Assembly (NCBI RefSeq): GCF_024679095.1
Contig: NC_066515.1
Location: 22,169,717-22,233,716 of the forward strand
Origin: Eriocheir sinensis
Taxonomy: Eukaryota; Arthropoda; Malacostraca; Decapoda; Varunidae
Direction of reading: 5' to 3'
DNA length: 64,000 nucleotides
The notes beneath the pieces were generated by a model. The model saw only the letters and a list, made by a program, of their open reading frames with translations, was not told where the DNA came from and did not search any database. Shown piece by piece: positions 62,583 to 64,000 of the stretch. Position numbers and translations under genes: made by a program. The number at the start of each line of letters is the position of its first letter. The first letter of the stretch is position 1.

Positions 62583-63723
62583 ACCATCGTCATCACCTTT
62601 GATTCGTCATCCTCTTCATATAAGTGAACGAATTTTTACATTTTCCTTACTGAACTTGAATTGGCCCATCAATGAGTATAGATGAATTCAGGTTCAGGTA
62701 GGAAACAGGTTAAGAACTGGAGCATGAATAGGGTAACAGATGAGCGGAACAAATCAAGAAGGTAACTGATGCCAACCCGATTGAAAGCTTTAAATAGAGA
62801 CAGACTGACAGACCGGGAGGGAAGTTAGTCAATCACTTATTCTTAGGCGCTCCCAATTGTTTTTCTTTCTGGCCTCTGTAGTCTTCATATAATGCGTTTT
62901 AAATCCTTACCCTCTTCCTTCTTTTCCATTTCGACCTCTTCCTCCTCCTCCACATCACCTACGTCACCATACTCATTACATCACTACACAAACAAGGTCA
63001 CGTGATGCAGGCAAGACGCAATGAACAGCACGCACTATATATCGTGTTGCGCAGCGTCACCTCTTCATGCCCAGTCACAGGTGGCCGCTTGATTAATCCC
63101 AGCAGGTGAGGGACATATTAGTGACAGTCGGTGAAGTCAGTCTCGCCCCACAGCATTAAGTTATTTCCGAGCTACCTAAGGCGGACGGCGTTCACATCAA
63201 GCAGAGTCCATCTTCACTTGTCTTTCATTTTCTAAACTGGGATTCTTAGGTTGGTATTGTTAGATACTTTCGCTTCTCACATCAACTATTTCTAAAGGTC
63301 AATGAGGGGGTCAGTCGGGTTCTAATGAGTGTTTCTTTAGGTTCACGGTACAGAAGAAAGGTCAGACTACCACTAGGGCCATAGAACTACCCCTGGAAAT
63401 ACCCCAAACTCCTACGAAAGCCTTGTCAAATAATTATGTGTTCTTGGGCGGCGAAATGTCCTAAAATACGACTCTTATTTTTCTGACTACGACCCAGCTT
63501 TAAACATTCCTCTCACGATCCGTTATGAAGACTCGCAGAAAACCAGGAAAATACAGTGAAAAAAAAGGTAATAATCAGTAAGAGTTGATGCAACATAACG
63601 CGTGGACTACACAGTGTGAGCCGTTGCAAAGGCTTACACCACGCCTACTCCTGAATTTGTTACTTCTGGCATATTTCGTTATCTATTTGTTTATTAAGCG
63701 GTGATCCAGGGCTAAGGCGTAAC
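62350..63723. other. 5' region or intron upstream of the proline-rich gene's first visible exon
   Basis: Contains a (CT)n tract at 62538-62581 and a dispersed repeat D copy. A CTATATATCG with a following TCTTCATGC and CCAGTCACAG stretch at 63030-63090 could be a TATA-type promoter on the plus strand, but no coding region follows it. No exon that would supply the missing two bases of phase for the acceptor at 62349 was found. Confidence 0.4.
63276..63462 (+). repeat. Dispersed repeat D, second full copy
   Basis: Matches 52426-52612 over its whole length in the same orientation, with scattered substitutions. Confidence 0.85.
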
Positions 63724-63942
63724 CTATACACTCCGAGGAAGCCTGCTATATTCATTCATAAGGTGTCCGATTTCTTTTAGAGCAACAGAGCGATATGATG
63801 TTTGCTTTAACAGGAGAATAAGTCCAATGGAAGGAGGTGTGTCCATTCCCAGCCACTCACTTTCGCTGCCATCACAAACAATGGAAAATTCATCATTACC
63901 AAACCATTTCTCCACGACACATAACTCCCATGTCAGTTTAGC
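63724..63942 (-). CDS. Candidate exon of unknown gene (low confidence)
   Basis: A minus-strand ORF opens after an acceptor-like ATTTTCAG at 63943-63950 and reads AKLTWELCVVEKWFGNDEFS onward to a stop at 63724, with a balanced amino acid composition unlike the surrounding chance ORFs. A donor-like GTGAGTGG lies inside it at 63860, so the exon could instead end at 63861. Neither end has the phase needed to join directly to the exon at 62349. It could be a terminal exon of a gene that starts beyond the window. Confidence 0.3.
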   Translation of the reverse strand, partial: AKLTWELCVVEKWFGNDEFSIVCDGSESEWLGMDTPPSIGLILLLKQTSYRSVALKEIGHLMNEYSRLPRSV

Positions 63943-64000
63943 CTGAAAATCCATTACGTGGACTAAGATATACATTAAAAAGCCACGTTAGAACGATCCG

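Overview
This window looks like nuclear DNA from an arthropod, most probably a decapod crustacean such as a crab or shrimp. The reasons are long spliceosomal introns with GT..AG borders, an arthropod-type V-ATPase B subunit and GILT protein, very dense TA/GA/CA/ACT microsatellites, and many SINE, LINE and hAT-type remnants. The species assignment is an inference from style, not from a marker gene.

I rebuilt six multi-exon genes by following reading phase across splice sites. Five close completely in phase. (1) V-type H+-ATPase subunit B, minus strand, 8 coding exons, 4372-14504, 503 aa. (2) A METTL7/TMT1-type membrane methyltransferase, plus strand, 5 exons, 18703-21064, 265 aa. (3) A GILT-type lysosomal thiol reductase, minus strand, 5 exons, 21850-25543, 353 aa, with 14 Ala-Thr-Pro heptads inserted ahead of the GILT domain. 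(4) A probable ETAA1 orthologue (RPA-binding ATR activator), plus strand, 8 exons, 28109-37562, 914 aa. (5) A four-finger C2H2 zinc finger protein, minus strand, 11 coding exons, 41605-52355, 1386 aa. (6) A large unrecognised Pro/Ser/His-rich nuclear-type protein, minus strand, 55863-62349, 5' incomplete, whose second exon contains a roughly 1.5-kb G-rich/C-rich minisatellite that throws the frame.

Layout: V-ATPase B and METTL7 are divergent, METTL7 and GILT convergent (sharing a palindromic poly(A) region), GILT and ETAA1 divergent, ETAA1 and the zinc finger gene convergent, and the zinc finger and proline-rich genes are head to tail. The genes do not form a functional pathway.

Mobile DNA fills introns and gaps. 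There is a dead CR1/Jockey-like LINE (8258-11018) antisense inside a V-ATPase intron. Two non-autonomous elements (15585-16181 and 49605-50229) have matching terminal repeats and exact 8-bp target duplications, and a third insertion (12876-13168) has an 8-bp duplication inside a tandem array. There are two long foldback palindromes, at least three tRNA-derived SINE families, two further LINE fragments and a three-copy dispersed repeat. I found no previously undescribed biological system. The most unusual items are the frame-tolerant proline minisatellite gene, the heptad-expanded GILT and the long palindromes.
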